A stretch of 64,000 bases of DNA from the NCBI RefSeq assembly GCF_000372465.1, contig NZ_AQUZ01000034.1:139-64138 (forward strand), in the 5' to 3' direction. The notes under the pieces were generated by a model. That model ran no database searches and had not been told where the DNA came from. It saw only the letters and a list, made by a program, of their open reading frames with translations. Both the position numbers and the translations under genes were made by a program. This document shows, one piece after another, positions 7,855 to 17,881 of the stretch (its first letter is position 1; every line of letters begins with the position of its first letter). The stretch comes from Kribbella catacumbae DSM 19601. GTDB taxonomy: Bacteria > Actinomycetota > Actinomycetes > Propionibacteriales > Kribbellaceae.

Positions 7855-9618
7855 CTAGCCCTTGGCGATCATTCGCGTCAGGGGCGCTGGGGTCAGCGTG
7901 CGATGTGCGCGGAGGTACGCCGCGAAGGTCTCATGGTCGGTGTTGTTCCGGACCGGGTTGGTATAAGCCTTGAAAGCTGAGTAGCCGTCAGCACCGATCA
8001 CGGTGTAGGCGAGCGCCGCGACGCGATACGTCCGCGCCGGGTCGAGTGGCTTGCCGTCGATGGTCAGGGTGCCGCGGTCGCCGACCGGTTTCGTGGTGTC
8101 GAAGGTATAGCTGGCATTGGCCGAGATCGCCATCGGCGCGAACTTGGTTGTCCCGTCCGCCTGCTTCTGCCACTGCTGTTCCAGTACTGCGTCCAGCTGG
8201 GCGCCAGTCAGGCTCACCGTGAGCACCGGATTGCCGTACCCATAGGCATCCCACGATTCGCCGAGCATGACCTTGCCCTCGGCATCACCAGGTTTGGGGC
8301 CCTTGGCAACCAGCAGATCACCACGGAGCGCAGTACTCCCGGTGGCCGGCTTGGCGGCGATCAGCCCGAGATCGGCCTTACCCTGCTGGCGCGCGGTCCA
8401 GAGGTGGACGTCGGCCGCGAGGTCCGCGAGGGTGCTCTCGCCGTTCGCGTTCGCAGTACGGGTGAAGTCGCCGGTGATGGTGGCCACCTGCTCGGCGTAC
8501 TTGCGATCGCCGGCCGCGGTCCAGTAGTCGACGATCTTCTGGATCTTCGGGTCGGGAGCCACATCGCGTGTGACGGCGTGATTGGTCGAGGTGGTCTGGT
8601 CGCGCAGGACTTCGCCGGTACGCCGGTCCAGCTGGAGGTTGATCTCGTTGATCAGCCGGCCGTGGTTGGCCGCCTCGACGACCGGGCGCGGATTGCCGGC
8701 GGGATCCGGGATGCTGCAGTTGAACGCGGCATGCCAGTGACCCGTCACGATCGCGTCGATCTGCGGGGTGACCTGCTTGGCGAGCTCGATCGCGGGACCG
8801 GTCGGGTTGACGCAGTTGTCGTACGTCGAGGAGGCGTCGGTACCGCCGTCGTGCATGTTCAGCACGATCGCCTTCACGCCACGGCGGGTCAGCTCGGCGG
8901 CGGCGGCGTTCGCCGAGGCGATGGAGTCCTTGGCTTTGAGGTCGGGCTGGTACGACGTGGAGCCGACCGGGGTGTCCGGCACGGTCAGGCCGATGAAGCC
9001 CACGGGGTACGAGCGATCGCGGTCGCGGACCCAGCGGATCTGGTACGGCGCGACGATCGTCCTGCCTTTGGCGTCGACGATATTTGCGGACAGGAAGCCG
9101 AAGTCCGCGCCGTGGAAACGCCGGCCGGTGGAGTCGATGAAGCAGCTGTCGACGCCGGGTTTGCCGAAGCATTTGCCCTTGGCCATGTGGTCGACGAGGA
9201 AGCTCTTGGAGACGTCCAGCTCGTGGTTGCCGACGCTGGTGAACTCGAGCCCGAGCGCGTTCAGTACCTCGATGGTCGGCTCGTCGGCGTGCGAGTCCAC
9301 CTCGAACGGCCAGCCGGAGAAGTTGTCGCCGTCGGCGAAGAAGATCGAGTTCCGGTGACCGTCGCGGATGCTCTTCAAATGCGTCCCCAGGTACGCCGCT
9401 CCGCCCACGGTGACCGGTTTGCCGTCGGCGCCGGCGATGGTGCCGCCGTCGGCCACGGACGGTGGGCGCAGGTAGCCGTGGAAGTCCGTGATCGACACCA
9501 GCTGGACTCCGACGGTCGAGGGCGCGGATTCCTGGGCCGCGGCGGTCGCGGCACCGAAGGTGGTGAGAGCGAGAGCAGTGAGAGCGGCGAGCGCTCTTGG
9601 GCGGGTCATTCTGCGCAC
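7855..9618 (-). CDS. Secreted bifunctional metallophosphatase/5'-nucleotidase
   Basis: A protein of 587 residues. The GTG at 9618 has GAGGAG six bases upstream and gives a typical signal peptide ending at ATAAAQES. The N-terminal calcineurin-like metallophosphatase domain shows ITDFHG, FADGDNFSGWPF, SVGNHELDVS and VTGHWHAAFNC metal motifs in order. The C-terminal 5'-nucleotidase domain (residues ~370-580) binds the base, with GDYNPGNP-like SWDAYGYGNPVLT and RTYRVAALAY. It is expected to release phosphate from extracellular nucleotides. An alternative ATG at 9609 lacks ideal spacing. Confidence 0.88.
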   Translation of the reverse strand: MRRMTRPRALAALTALALTTFGAATAAAQESAPSTVGVQLVSITDFHGYLRPPSVADGGTIAGADGKPVTVGGAAYLGTHLKSIRDGHRNSIFFADGDNFSGWPFEVDSHADEPTIEVLNALGLEFTSVGNHELDVSKSFLVDHMAKGKCFGKPGVDSCFIDSTGRRFHGADFGFLSANIVDAKGRTIVAPYQIRWVRDRDRSYPVGFIGLTVPDTPVGSTSYQPDLKAKDSIASANAAAAELTRRGVKAIVLNMHDGGTDASSTYDNCVNPTGPAIELAKQVTPQIDAIVTGHWHAAFNCSIPDPAGNPRPVVEAANHGRLINEINLQLDRRTGEVLRDQTTSTNHAVTRDVAPDPKIQKIVDYWTAAGDRKYAEQVATITGDFTRTANANGESTLADLAADVHLWTARQQGKADLGLIAAKPATGSTALRGDLLVAKGPKPGDAEGKVMLGESWDAYGYGNPVLTVSLTGAQLDAVLEQQWQKQADGTTKFAPMAISANASYTFDTTKPVGDRGTLTIDGKPLDPARTYRVAALAYTVIGADGYSAFKAYTNPVRNNTDHETFAAYLRAHRTLTPAPLTRMIAKG

Positions 9619-9764
9619 AAGTGTCTCCTCAGGTGCATCGGCAAGCACTTACCAACACCTATAAGCCTGGCCCAGAATGAACAAGATGTCACTACCAAAC
9701 GGCAGATCCGAGAAATCCGAAGGAATTTGCCGATCCGGCGCCTGCCGTCACGTGAGATGCGCGA

Positions 9765-12743
9765 TCAGGCGAGGGCTGCGGCCAGCCGGGAGGTGATGCG
9801 GTTGACGTCGTAGCGTTCGGCGGGTGGGAGTGGGGCGTTGACTGACAGGCGGAGGCGGGTGGCCTCGGCTAACAGGCGTATGGCCTCTTCCGTGTCGCCG
9901 GCGAGCGAGTGTGCGCCCGCCAAGCCCTCATGCGCTAAGGCCAGTGCGCGTGGGTCGCCGACTGCTTGGGCTGCGGCTAGGCCTTCGGTTTGGAGTCGGA
10001 GGGCCGTGGTTGCGTCGCCGCGTTGTTCGGCGATGAAACCCAGCTCGGCCAGGACGAGCGGGACGCCGGGTTGGGCAGGGAGTTGCCGAAGCCAGTCGAG
10101 CCAGCGGCGCAGGTGATGCTCAGCCTTGTCCAGTTGACCCGCGCGGCGGGCACCCAGACCAAGCCCGAGCTCGGCAAACTCCTCCGCCGGTTTGTTGCCC
10201 TGCTCGGCGGCAAGCCGCATCGCTCGGCTGTGAAGCTCTTCGGACGCGTCGAAATCCTTGCGCAGCAAGGCGATCCGCCCAAGCCCTGACAACCGAAGCG
10301 ACGCCTCACCCCACAGTCCGAGCTCCTCCGCCATCCGCAGCCCGTCCTGATGAAGCCGTACGGCGCGGTCGTAGTCGCCGGAGATCTCAGCCAGTTCGGC
10401 CAGGCTGTTCGTTGCCTTCAGCAATCCCCAGCGATCGCCCAGCTCCCGGAAGATCGCCTCGCTCTCGGTCGCATCACGCTCGGCCTTCTCCAGCTCACCA
10501 CTCGCCCGCCCCAACGTCCCCCGAACACTCAACGCAGCAGCGATCCCCCATCGATCGTCAGCTTCCCGGTACTCCGAGAGCGCCTTGTCCACGACCTCCA
10601 CAGTCGCGGCAACCGCTCCCCCACGATGCGCGAACCCAAGGAACCAATGCGCCCTGATCCGTTTGTCCGCAGCCATCAGCGTGCGAGCGGCCGCAGTACG
10701 GGTCGCGTCGTCGCCGAGCAATCTGATACCCGCCTGCCAGCCGACAACTCGTTGCTGACGGCCCTCATCTCCTGGCGACGCCAGTGCTGCTTCGAAAGCC
10801 CGCCCTGCCTCCGCCACACGTCCCCGCAAGAACCAATACCACGCCAGCGCATCCACTAGCCGCAGCGCCAGATCCCCCTCTCCCAGCCGTACTGCGTCGT
10901 CGAGCGCACCCCGCAGATTCGGCGTCTCCACATCCAGGCGCGCGAGCCACTCGCGTTGCGCGTGCCCGTAGAGGTGTGGTTCGGCGCGTTCGGCCAACTC
11001 GGCATACCAGCGGATCGCCGCGAGTTCCACTTCCTCCGCCTCACCCGCTTCGCTCAGCCGCTCGGCGGCGTACAGCTTGACCGACTCGAGCAGCCGGTAC
11101 CGCGGGCCCTCGACGACCGTCACCAGCGAGCGATCGACAAGCCGGCCGAGCAGTTCGATGTCATCGCCGACCGCGTCGAGACTCCAGCTGTCCGCGTGGA
11201 CGGAGAGACGGCGGAGCAGCACCTGCTCGGGCTCAGTGAGCAGTCCCCAACTCCAGTCGACCATCGCGCGGAGAGTCTGCTGCCGAACCGGACCGTCCCG
11301 CCGCCCAGCCGGCAACCGGAACCGGTCATCGAGTCGAGCCGCCAGCCCCTCGATCCCCAGAGCGCGAGCCCGAGTCGCAGCCAGCTCCAGCGCGAGCGGA
11401 AGCCCATCCAGCCGTCGACAGATCGCCTCGACGGTCACCACTTCGTCGCTGCTGCAGGCATACCCAGCCGCTGCCGCGCGTGCCACAAACAGCTCGGCTG
11501 CGCTGGCCGGTTCCAATGGCGGCACCGGAAACTGAAACTCCCCAGTGATTGCCAGGGGCTCCTGACTCGTTGCCAACACCACCAACTTCGGTGCCTTGCG
11601 CAACAGCTCCGCGACCACCTCGACCACGGGCGCGATCAGGTGCTCACAGTTGTCCAGCACAACCAGTACGCTCTGGTTGCTGAGAGCATCCATCAGTAGG
11701 TGCTCCCGGATTCCCAGCGCAGTAGCGATCGCCTCAAGCGGAGTACCGGCTGTGGAAGCGAGCTCAACCAGCCAGACGCCGTCACCGAACTGGTCGCCGA
11801 CCTCTCGAGCCGCGGCGAGTGCGAGACGGGATTTGCCGACTCCGCCGGGACCGGTCAGCGTGACGAGGCGACGGGTCTTCACGAGCTCGGTCACGCTGCC
11901 GAGTTCCGTTTCGCGGCCGATCAGGTCGGTCAATGGTTCAGGGAGGTTCGCCCGTCGGCGGGTCGAAGCAGGCGCCGCGTCGAGGCTGTCGTCTTGACGA
12001 AGGATCGCCGCTTGCAGGCTCTGCAACTCCGCCGACGGATCCAGACCTGCTTCGTCGCGAAGCTGGTGCTGCAGCAACCGATAGCTGTCGAGCGCCTCCT
12101 CGTGACGACCCGCCCGATAGAGAGCCGTCAGGTACGCCGCCCGCAGCCGCTGGCGTAGCGGGTGCTGCCGGACCAGATCACCGAGTTCGCCGACCAGCAG
12201 GCCGTGCTCCCCCAGCGCCAGCCTCACCTCGGCCAGCGACTCCATCGCGGCCAGCCTCTCCTCCTCCAACCGGTCGGCCGCACTCATAGCGAAAGCCTCG
12301 CCCGCGAAATCGGCGTACGCCGAACCGCGCCACAACCCGAGAGCCTCGGTCAGGGACGCGGCCCGGGTCGGCAGGTCTGCGTTTGACCCAGCGAGAGCGC
12401 GGAAACGCACGAGGTCGGTGGACGCCGTGGGAGCCCCAGCGCCAGAGCGGGTGGCAGTCCGCAACAGGTAGCCCGGCGACTGCGAGACGATCAGGCCGCG
12501 AGCGCCCGGCTCAGCGGCATCGAGCGTGTGCCTGAGCCGCGACACCCGAAGTTGCAGGGCATTGCTCGGGTCGCGAGGCTGCCGCTCCGGCCACAGATCG
12601 CCGATCAGGCGATCCGCGGGAACCACCCGTCCCTCGTGGATGAGGAGGTCGGCCAGCAGAGCGCGCACCTTGAGCTCCGGGATCCGCACCGGGACACCGG
12701 AGTCCGTCCAGACCGCCAATGGCCCTAGCACGCCGAACCGCAT
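9765..12743 (-). CDS. AfsR/SARP-family transcriptional regulator (winged helix, BTAD, NB-ARC, TPR)
   Basis: A protein of 992 residues. It starts MRFGVLGPLAVW, the hallmark of AfsR-like OmpR-type winged helices (residues 1-95, with LLIHEGRVVPADRLIGDLWP). The BTAD region follows (residues ~100-245). The NB-ARC ATPase has Walker A LTGPGGVGKSRLA near residue 295 and Walker B SVLVVLDNCEHL, with GLPLALELAATRARAL. The C-terminal ~350 residues are TPR-like helices. Such proteins activate secondary metabolism or nutrient responses by binding heptamer direct repeats. A GTG three codons upstream is an alternative start. It is divergent from the questin-oxidase-like gene with 57 bp between, so it may regulate it. 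Confidence 0.88.
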   Translation of the reverse strand: MRFGVLGPLAVWTDSGVPVRIPELKVRALLADLLIHEGRVVPADRLIGDLWPERQPRDPSNALQLRVSRLRHTLDAAEPGARGLIVSQSPGYLLRTATRSGAGAPTASTDLVRFRALAGSNADLPTRAASLTEALGLWRGSAYADFAGEAFAMSAADRLEEERLAAMESLAEVRLALGEHGLLVGELGDLVRQHPLRQRLRAAYLTALYRAGRHEEALDSYRLLQHQLRDEAGLDPSAELQSLQAAILRQDDSLDAAPASTRRRANLPEPLTDLIGRETELGSVTELVKTRRLVTLTGPGGVGKSRLALAAAREVGDQFGDGVWLVELASTAGTPLEAIATALGIREHLLMDALSNQSVLVVLDNCEHLIAPVVEVVAELLRKAPKLVVLATSQEPLAITGEFQFPVPPLEPASAAELFVARAAAAGYACSSDEVVTVEAICRRLDGLPLALELAATRARALGIEGLAARLDDRFRLPAGRRDGPVRQQTLRAMVDWSWGLLTEPEQVLLRRLSVHADSWSLDAVGDDIELLGRLVDRSLVTVVEGPRYRLLESVKLYAAERLSEAGEAEEVELAAIRWYAELAERAEPHLYGHAQREWLARLDVETPNLRGALDDAVRLGEGDLALRLVDALAWYWFLRGRVAEAGRAFEAALASPGDEGRQQRVVGWQAGIRLLGDDATRTAAARTLMAADKRIRAHWFLGFAHRGGAVAATVEVVDKALSEYREADDRWGIAAALSVRGTLGRASGELEKAERDATESEAIFRELGDRWGLLKATNSLAELAEISGDYDRAVRLHQDGLRMAEELGLWGEASLRLSGLGRIALLRKDFDASEELHSRAMRLAAEQGNKPAEEFAELGLGLGARRAGQLDKAEHHLRRWLDWLRQLPAQPGVPLVLAELGFIAEQRGDATTALRLQTEGLAAAQAVGDPRALALAHEGLAGAHSLAGDTEEAIRLLAEATRLRLSVNAPLPPAERYDVNRITSRLAAALA

Positions 12744-12800
12744 AGCGCCCACAGTAAGACCTACAGGGGATCTACAGGCGGATTCGGGAGACTACGAGGT

Positions 12801-13832
12801 ATGAGCGACGGAATCCTGAACGAGGCCTATGAGCGATTCGCGCGAACCGGGCCCGAGTGGGGCGAGAACACGCTGACCAATCACGGCCCGATGGCGGTCG
12901 AGGTGCTGGTACGCCGCGGGCTCGCCGACGAGGTCCACGGCTGGGTCGACCAGTACGTCGGCAAGCTCAGCGAACTCCCCTCGGTCAGCGACCGGCTCAC
13001 GGATGCCACCTGGATGGACGCGTTCGGTGACGGCCGCCGGATCGGCGACTGGTCCGCGTACTTCGAGGAGCAGATGCGCGAGCACGCGTGGCGCGAGGTG
13101 CTCGTCACCTGGTGGCCGCGGCTGCTGCCTGGGATCGTGGCCGGCGCGACTCATGGGGTGATCCGCGTCAGCCACGCAGTACGGACGTTGCTGTCTGGTG
13201 ACGAGAGTGCGCCTGCAGTGACCGAACTGGCGCATGGGCTGGCGTTCTGGGCGGCTCGAATGCGTGCTGTTCCGCAGGCTGTGGATCCGGCTGGATCGCT
13301 GGAGATGGAGCAGGCCCTCGACGCGATCCCGCGGATTCCTTCTCAGCAAGGCACGGTGGCGATTCGCTTCGGCCAGCTCGCCGAGATGCCGACCTGGCCG
13401 ACCTCGCTGCGTTCCTTGCGTGCGGCAACCGACCCTCAGGATGTCCAAGCACAGTTGGCGGATCTCGTCGCCGGGGCGGCCGCTCGATACTTGACGCATG
13501 GGCACGGGAGCCCGGTGCTCCTGGTCCACACCGCGACGGCGCCGAACGCAGTACTGCACACACTGCCGGTACTTCCGCAGTCGCTGTGGGCGCCGAGTCT
13601 GTCTGCGGTGTGGGCTGCCAGCGCGGCCATCACCTCGGCGTACGCGCCGCCTTCCGGGCTGCCGAAGGACGAGCTGCCGGCAGCGCGGAAAGGCGATTTG
13701 ATGCCTTGGGCAATTGAGCACGGCGACGAGCACGTGATCAAGTTCGCGGACACCGCCCTCGACGCCTACCGCCACTCGGGCGATTCGGATGTCCTGGCCG
13801 CTGCCCAGCGCGTCGGAGACCTAATCAAATAA
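12801..13832 (+). CDS. Questin oxidase family protein
   Basis: A protein of 343 residues matching the questin-oxidase-like family: LTNHGPMAVEVLVRRGLADE at the N-terminus, WWPRLLPGIVAGATHGVIR in the centre and HGHGSPVLLVHTATAPNAV later. Fungal members perform a Baeyer-Villiger-type ring opening of anthraquinones. The role of actinobacterial homologues is not established. No signal peptide. It is divergent from the AfsR-like gene and ends 3 bp before the convergent peptidase gene. Confidence 0.75.
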   Translation: MSDGILNEAYERFARTGPEWGENTLTNHGPMAVEVLVRRGLADEVHGWVDQYVGKLSELPSVSDRLTDATWMDAFGDGRRIGDWSAYFEEQMREHAWREVLVTWWPRLLPGIVAGATHGVIRVSHAVRTLLSGDESAPAVTELAHGLAFWAARMRAVPQAVDPAGSLEMEQALDAIPRIPSQQGTVAIRFGQLAEMPTWPTSLRSLRAATDPQDVQAQLADLVAGAAARYLTHGHGSPVLLVHTATAPNAVLHTLPVLPQSLWAPSLSAVWAASAAITSAYAPPSGLPKDELPAARKGDLMPWAIEHGDEHVIKFADTALDAYRHSGDSDVLAAAQRVGDLIK

Positions 13833-13835
13833 GTC

Positions 13836-15407
13836 TCAGCTGTTCCAGCCGCTGCCCTGTTTCGAGCGGGCGCCGAGGCCGCTGGCCTTGCCGGAGTACA
13901 GGTACATGTCGCCGCTGGAGTTGATGACGGTGATGAGGTCGGGGATCTTGTCGCCGTTCATGTCACCGACGCCGGTCAGCGAGCGCAGTCCGTTCCAGCC
14001 ACCAGTTCCGATCTCGACCCGGCTGGTGCCACCGGCAAACGTCAGTCCTTTGTAGAGCCATAGCTTGCCGGTCTTGGAGTCGACGGCGACGAAGTCGGCC
14101 TTGCCGTCGCGGGACAGGTCGCCGATCGCGGCGAGCTTGGTCATCGACGTCCATTTCGTACCGATCTGCTTGCGCGGACCGAAGCCGTTCGCCTTGCCCG
14201 GGTAGGCCCAGAGGGCGCCGGTGGACTTCTGGATCGCGATCAGGTCCGGGTGCGAGTCGCCGAGGACGTTGCCGATGCCGATCAGGTCGCGCATGCCGGT
14301 CCAGCCGCTCGCGCCGATCTGGATCCGGGTCGTGCCGGCCAGGCCAGGACCCTTGTACAGCCAGAGCTTGCCGGTCGACTTCTCGACCGCCGCGACGTCA
14401 GGGACCTTGTCGCCGGTCAGGTCGCCGACGCCGGCCAGTTCGGTCATCCCGTTCCAGCCGTTGCCGATCTTGACCGCCTTGCTACCGCCGTCGAACGCAC
14501 CCTTGCCGTTGTTGGTGTACCGGTACAGGTTCCCGGTCGGCCGGTGGACGGCGATCATGTCCGCGAGACCGTCACCGCTCAGGTCGCCGGCGTTGGTCAG
14601 GTCGGCGTCGGAGTGACCTGCCAGGTACGACAGGCCGTACTGCTGCATGGTCGCGTTCAGCGCGGCCGCGCTCAGCGTGTGGGTGCCGCCGGTCGGCTTC
14701 CACGGATCCCAGACCGTCAGCGTCTTCGCGGCCAGGTCGTACCCGTAGATCAGGATGGCGTGCCCGAAGTGCCCGGTCATGCCCTTGTTCCAGGGCAGTT
14801 TCTCCATCCAGACGCCGATCTTCGGCGCCTTCTTCAGCGTGCCGATGTCGTACGCCGCCCAGTTGAGCAGGTTCGTCGCATTGCCAGTGGTGTCGGCGTC
14901 CCAGACGGAGTACGCGAGCGGGTTGATGTAGCTGTTGATGACCGGCAGGGCCGTCTTGTCCCAGGTGCCGGACGTCGTCGTGCCCATCTTCTTCGCCAGC
15001 GTCTCCTGGGTGACGGTGACGCCGAAGGTGCCGAGGCTGACCGCGCTCGACGCGGGCACGCAGTTGTAGTTGGTGCTCTGGTAGACGCCCTTGATCGACA
15101 GCTTGGCCTTGGTCGGCGCGGCCGCTGCGGCGCGGGCGACCTCGGCTGACGTCCTCGGCCGCGCGGCCGCACCGGGGCGCACCAGCTCGGTCGATGCGGC
15201 AGCCGGTCGGACCAGACCACTCGCGCCGTTCGGGGTGGCGGCGGCGAGCTCAGTGGTGCTCAAGGCAACTGAACCGTTTGCGGGCGGCAACTGCTCTGCC
15301 GAGGGCTTGTCGGTATCCGCGGTGGCGGCATGGACGACGCCTCCGACGACAAGTCCCATTCCCACGAAGACGGCCGTGCCGAGCTTCCACTGACGACGGA
15401 GTTTCAT
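13836..15407 (-). CDS. Secreted C39-like cysteine peptidase with FG-GAP/VCBS repeats
   Basis: A protein of 523 residues. A signal peptide (MKLRRQWKLGTAVFVGMGLV) starts at 15407; the upstream in-frame extension lacks a ribosome site. After a Pro/Ala-rich stretch, residues ~105-270 form a peptidase C39-like domain with the catalytic cysteine in NYNCVPASSAVSLG and the histidine in GHFGHAILIYGYD. Residues ~275-520 are five FG-GAP/VCBS-type repeats of ~45 residues (VGDLTGDKVPDVAAVEKSTG and similar) that should form a calcium-binding propeller. It probably acts in the envelope or medium. Confidence 0.8.
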   Translation of the reverse strand: MKLRRQWKLGTAVFVGMGLVVGGVVHAATADTDKPSAEQLPPANGSVALSTTELAAATPNGASGLVRPAAASTELVRPGAAARPRTSAEVARAAAAAPTKAKLSIKGVYQSTNYNCVPASSAVSLGTFGVTVTQETLAKKMGTTTSGTWDKTALPVINSYINPLAYSVWDADTTGNATNLLNWAAYDIGTLKKAPKIGVWMEKLPWNKGMTGHFGHAILIYGYDLAAKTLTVWDPWKPTGGTHTLSAAALNATMQQYGLSYLAGHSDADLTNAGDLSGDGLADMIAVHRPTGNLYRYTNNGKGAFDGGSKAVKIGNGWNGMTELAGVGDLTGDKVPDVAAVEKSTGKLWLYKGPGLAGTTRIQIGASGWTGMRDLIGIGNVLGDSHPDLIAIQKSTGALWAYPGKANGFGPRKQIGTKWTSMTKLAAIGDLSRDGKADFVAVDSKTGKLWLYKGLTFAGGTSRVEIGTGGWNGLRSLTGVGDMNGDKIPDLITVINSSGDMYLYSGKASGLGARSKQGSGWNS

Positions 15408-15461
15408 GCACTGTCCCTTGCACCTTTGGCGGATGTTCGAGGTCCACCCAAACACACAACA

Positions 15462-15488
15462 GGGGCAGACCTCGACGCGGTCTGCCCC
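15462..15488 (-). terminator. Intrinsic-type terminator hairpin downstream of the galactoside operon
   Basis: The arms GGGGCAGACC (15462-15471) and GGTCTGCCCC (15479-15488) are perfect complements around a 7-nt loop. The hairpin sits 27 bp past the last stop of the leftward galactoside genes. No U-run follows, as is common in actinobacteria. Confidence 0.65.
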
Positions 15489-15514
15489 CTGCTACCTGGC
15501 TAGTTCACGACAAG

Positions 15515-15829
15515 TCAGCAAGCAGCCGTTGGAGCGGCCCAGTCGGCGCGGTCGTTGTAGCCGCCGTCGCCTGCGTCGCCGACCACCAGGTCGAGCACGC
15601 GAACCCCGGTGAGCCGGCGTAGTACCGGACCAGCGACGGCGACGCGACTCCGATGCCGGTCGGGCAGGTCTGGCTGCCGAGGCCGCACTTGCCGGGGATG
15701 AAGGGGCCAGGCGTCGGTGTAGATGCCCACCTTCAGACCCTTGCTGTGGATGTAGTCGACCAGCGGCTTCAGACCGCCGAGCAGGGCGGAGGGTCGTTTC
15801 GCGTCTTCATCCTTTGGCTGGACGGAAGG
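15515..15829 (-). pseudogene. Remnant of a GH27 alpha-galactosidase with a C-terminal NPCBM-type domain
   Basis: Immediately after the GH36 stop, the same strand encodes LKPLVDYIHSKGLKVGIYTD, the GH27 catalytic-barrel signature. About 40 codons later come the last ~30 residues (GVRVLDLVVGDAGDGG, ending ADWAAPTAAC), typical of the end of an NPCBM carbohydrate-binding domain. The whole middle of the enzyme, including the catalytic aspartates, is missing. The linking codons read better in another frame, so an internal deletion plus a frameshift is likely. This implies the locus once had a second, secreted alpha-galactosidase. Confidence 0.55.
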
Positions 15830-17881
15830 TCAGTCGACAGCGGTGACGACCCAGCAGGACGAGTCAGTCGCGCCGCCCCTCGGATCTGGGACGCCGACCC
15901 GGATCAAGTAGCTGCCCGGGTGGACCTCTTCTCCTACCCGGTAGTTCTTCGTGGGATCCAGCCCCACGAGGGGAACCCTGCGGGCGCGCGTCGGCATGCT
16001 GGCTCGCACGGCGAGGTCACCGGTGTCCCACAAGAACACCACCGCGCGGTCGGCGCCGACGTACTGCAGCCCGACGGTCGTACCCTCACCGAGCCAATAG
16101 ACGTTGCCCAACGCAACAACATTCCTGATCTCCCGGTACTGCGCGACGTGGCCGGCGGCCGCGGTCAACTGCTCGTCGCTCCAGTTCGTGAGGTCGCCGC
16201 CGATGCCGAGCCCACCCGACATCGCCAGGTGGAACCGGAAGTCCAGCGAGCGTTCGCGGCCGTCGACGGTGCCGGCCTCATCCGTCACCCAGGAGCTCAT
16301 CAGGTGCGGCGAATAGCCGCTGAGGAAGCCGCGCTGGATCCGCAGCCGATCCAGTGGAGCCGTGTTGTCGCTCGGCCAGAGCGTGTCGACCCGCGCCGCC
16401 ATTCCGAGGTCGACCCGCCCACCGCCACTGGCACAACCCTCGACGAACACCCCGGGATGATCGGTCCTGAGCCGCTCGAGGATCCTGTACAGATTGGCGA
16501 CCACGCTGCCGTCGAGATCACGCCCGCGAACCTCGCCCGCATCCAGCCGAGCTCGGTTCGCATCCCACTTGAGGTAGCTGATGTCATAAGAGGACAGCAA
16601 CCGGTCCAGGGTCTCCCAGATCCAGCCCGCCACGTCTTCCCGGCTCAGATCCAGTAGAAGCTGGTTGCGCACCTGCAATGGCTCGCGGTCTTCCGTCCGC
16701 AGGATCCACTCGGGATGTTTGGCGGCCAGTTCCGAGCCGGGGTTGACCGACTCGGGCTCCACCCATAGACCGAAGTCCAGGCCGAGGTCACCGAGGTCGG
16801 CGATGAACGCAGTGAGCCCGTTCGGGAAGGCTGCGGGGTCGACTTCCCAGTCCCCCAGCCCAGAGGTGCTGTCGGTACGTCCGGTGAACCAGCCGTCGTC
16901 GACCACGAACGTCTCCACCCCCGCCCGGACCGCTCGACGGGCCAGCTCGAGCTGCTGATCGGCCCGGACATCGAACTTGGTCGCGTACCAGGAGTTGTAG
17001 ACGACCTTCCGCGTCAGCTCCAGCCGCTCTCCCGCGAGGGATCGCTGGTACGCGTGGAACGAGCGAGCCAGCCCGTCGGAACCTTCGGCGCTACAGGCGC
17101 CGACGGCCACCGGCGACACCCACGACGATCCCGCCTCGAGCGTCAACCCGAGAGTGGATGGAAGCCGTCCGGTCTGGATCCGGGTTTGCCCCATCGTATC
17201 GACGTCCGCGCTCAGCTGCCAGGAGCCGGACCACGCGAGCTGCACGCCCCACGTAGTACCGGCTGGGTCGCGGGTGTCGGCAACCGACAGGAAGGGTGAA
17301 TAGGAGTGGCCGGTGATGCCCTGCCGGCTGTCGATCGTGAAGCGACCTCGCCGCATACTGACAGAGGCCTGCTGGAACTCGCTGTTCCACTCGCCCCACA
17401 GATAGCGGATCACAGCGCCGTTGTCGGTAGGCACCACGAACGCGGCCGAGTCGTGGTGGTGCAGCGTCAGTTCGGTTTCCCCGTCGTTGTGGATCGAGAC
17501 CCACCGCTCGACGACGTCCAACTGCGCAAGCATCCGGTAGTGCAGGATCAACCGGAGCGAGGTCAACGGATCGACGAAGATCAGGTCCAGCGTGCCATTG
17601 CCTTCCACGGAATCGACGAAGACCGGGCGCGACTCGTCACTGCCGGCCGGACCGCTGACCACGAGCTCGGTCGGATTGGCATAGCGGACCCCGCGGACGG
17701 CGTACTCCAGTGGCTCGGTGTCAGCCTCGGTGAGGAAGTCGAGCCTCCCGGTCGGTGAGAGATTCGAGGGACCGTCTTCAACGCCATGCGGGCCCCAGGC
17801 AAGCAGCTGCGCCCACTGCTGATGATCGGGCACTCCGACGACATACGACGTCGTTGCGCCACGCAGTGTCCATCGCCTCAT
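15830..17881 (-). CDS. GH36 alpha-galactosidase
   Basis: A cytoplasmic protein of 683 residues with no signal peptide. It has the N-terminal beta-sandwich of GH36 and the catalytic barrel motifs in order: TFVVDDGWFTGR, LDFGLWVEPESVNPGSE, the nucleophile aspartate in SYLKWDANR, and the acid/base aspartate in LWPSDNTAPLDRLRIQRG, followed by HLMSSWVTDE. It hydrolyses terminal alpha-galactosides such as melibiose or raffinose. It is translationally coupled (ATGA overlap) to the upstream ABC permease. This places it last in an importer operon, so imported oligosaccharides are probably split inside the cell. Confidence 0.92.
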   Translation of the reverse strand: MRRWTLRGATTSYVVGVPDHQQWAQLLAWGPHGVEDGPSNLSPTGRLDFLTEADTEPLEYAVRGVRYANPTELVVSGPAGSDESRPVFVDSVEGNGTLDLIFVDPLTSLRLILHYRMLAQLDVVERWVSIHNDGETELTLHHHDSAAFVVPTDNGAVIRYLWGEWNSEFQQASVSMRRGRFTIDSRQGITGHSYSPFLSVADTRDPAGTTWGVQLAWSGSWQLSADVDTMGQTRIQTGRLPSTLGLTLEAGSSWVSPVAVGACSAEGSDGLARSFHAYQRSLAGERLELTRKVVYNSWYATKFDVRADQQLELARRAVRAGVETFVVDDGWFTGRTDSTSGLGDWEVDPAAFPNGLTAFIADLGDLGLDFGLWVEPESVNPGSELAAKHPEWILRTEDREPLQVRNQLLLDLSREDVAGWIWETLDRLLSSYDISYLKWDANRARLDAGEVRGRDLDGSVVANLYRILERLRTDHPGVFVEGCASGGGRVDLGMAARVDTLWPSDNTAPLDRLRIQRGFLSGYSPHLMSSWVTDEAGTVDGRERSLDFRFHLAMSGGLGIGGDLTNWSDEQLTAAAGHVAQYREIRNVVALGNVYWLGEGTTVGLQYVGADRAVVFLWDTGDLAVRASMPTRARRVPLVGLDPTKNYRVGEEVHPGSYLIRVGVPDPRGGATDSSCWVVTAVD

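Noticed and set aside
8404..9813. 469-codon open frame antisense to the 5'-nucleotidase
   Set aside because: Shadow of a clearly conserved metallophosphatase.
15653..16657. 334-codon frame antisense to GH36
   Set aside because: GH36 catalytic motifs are on the other strand; no independent evidence.
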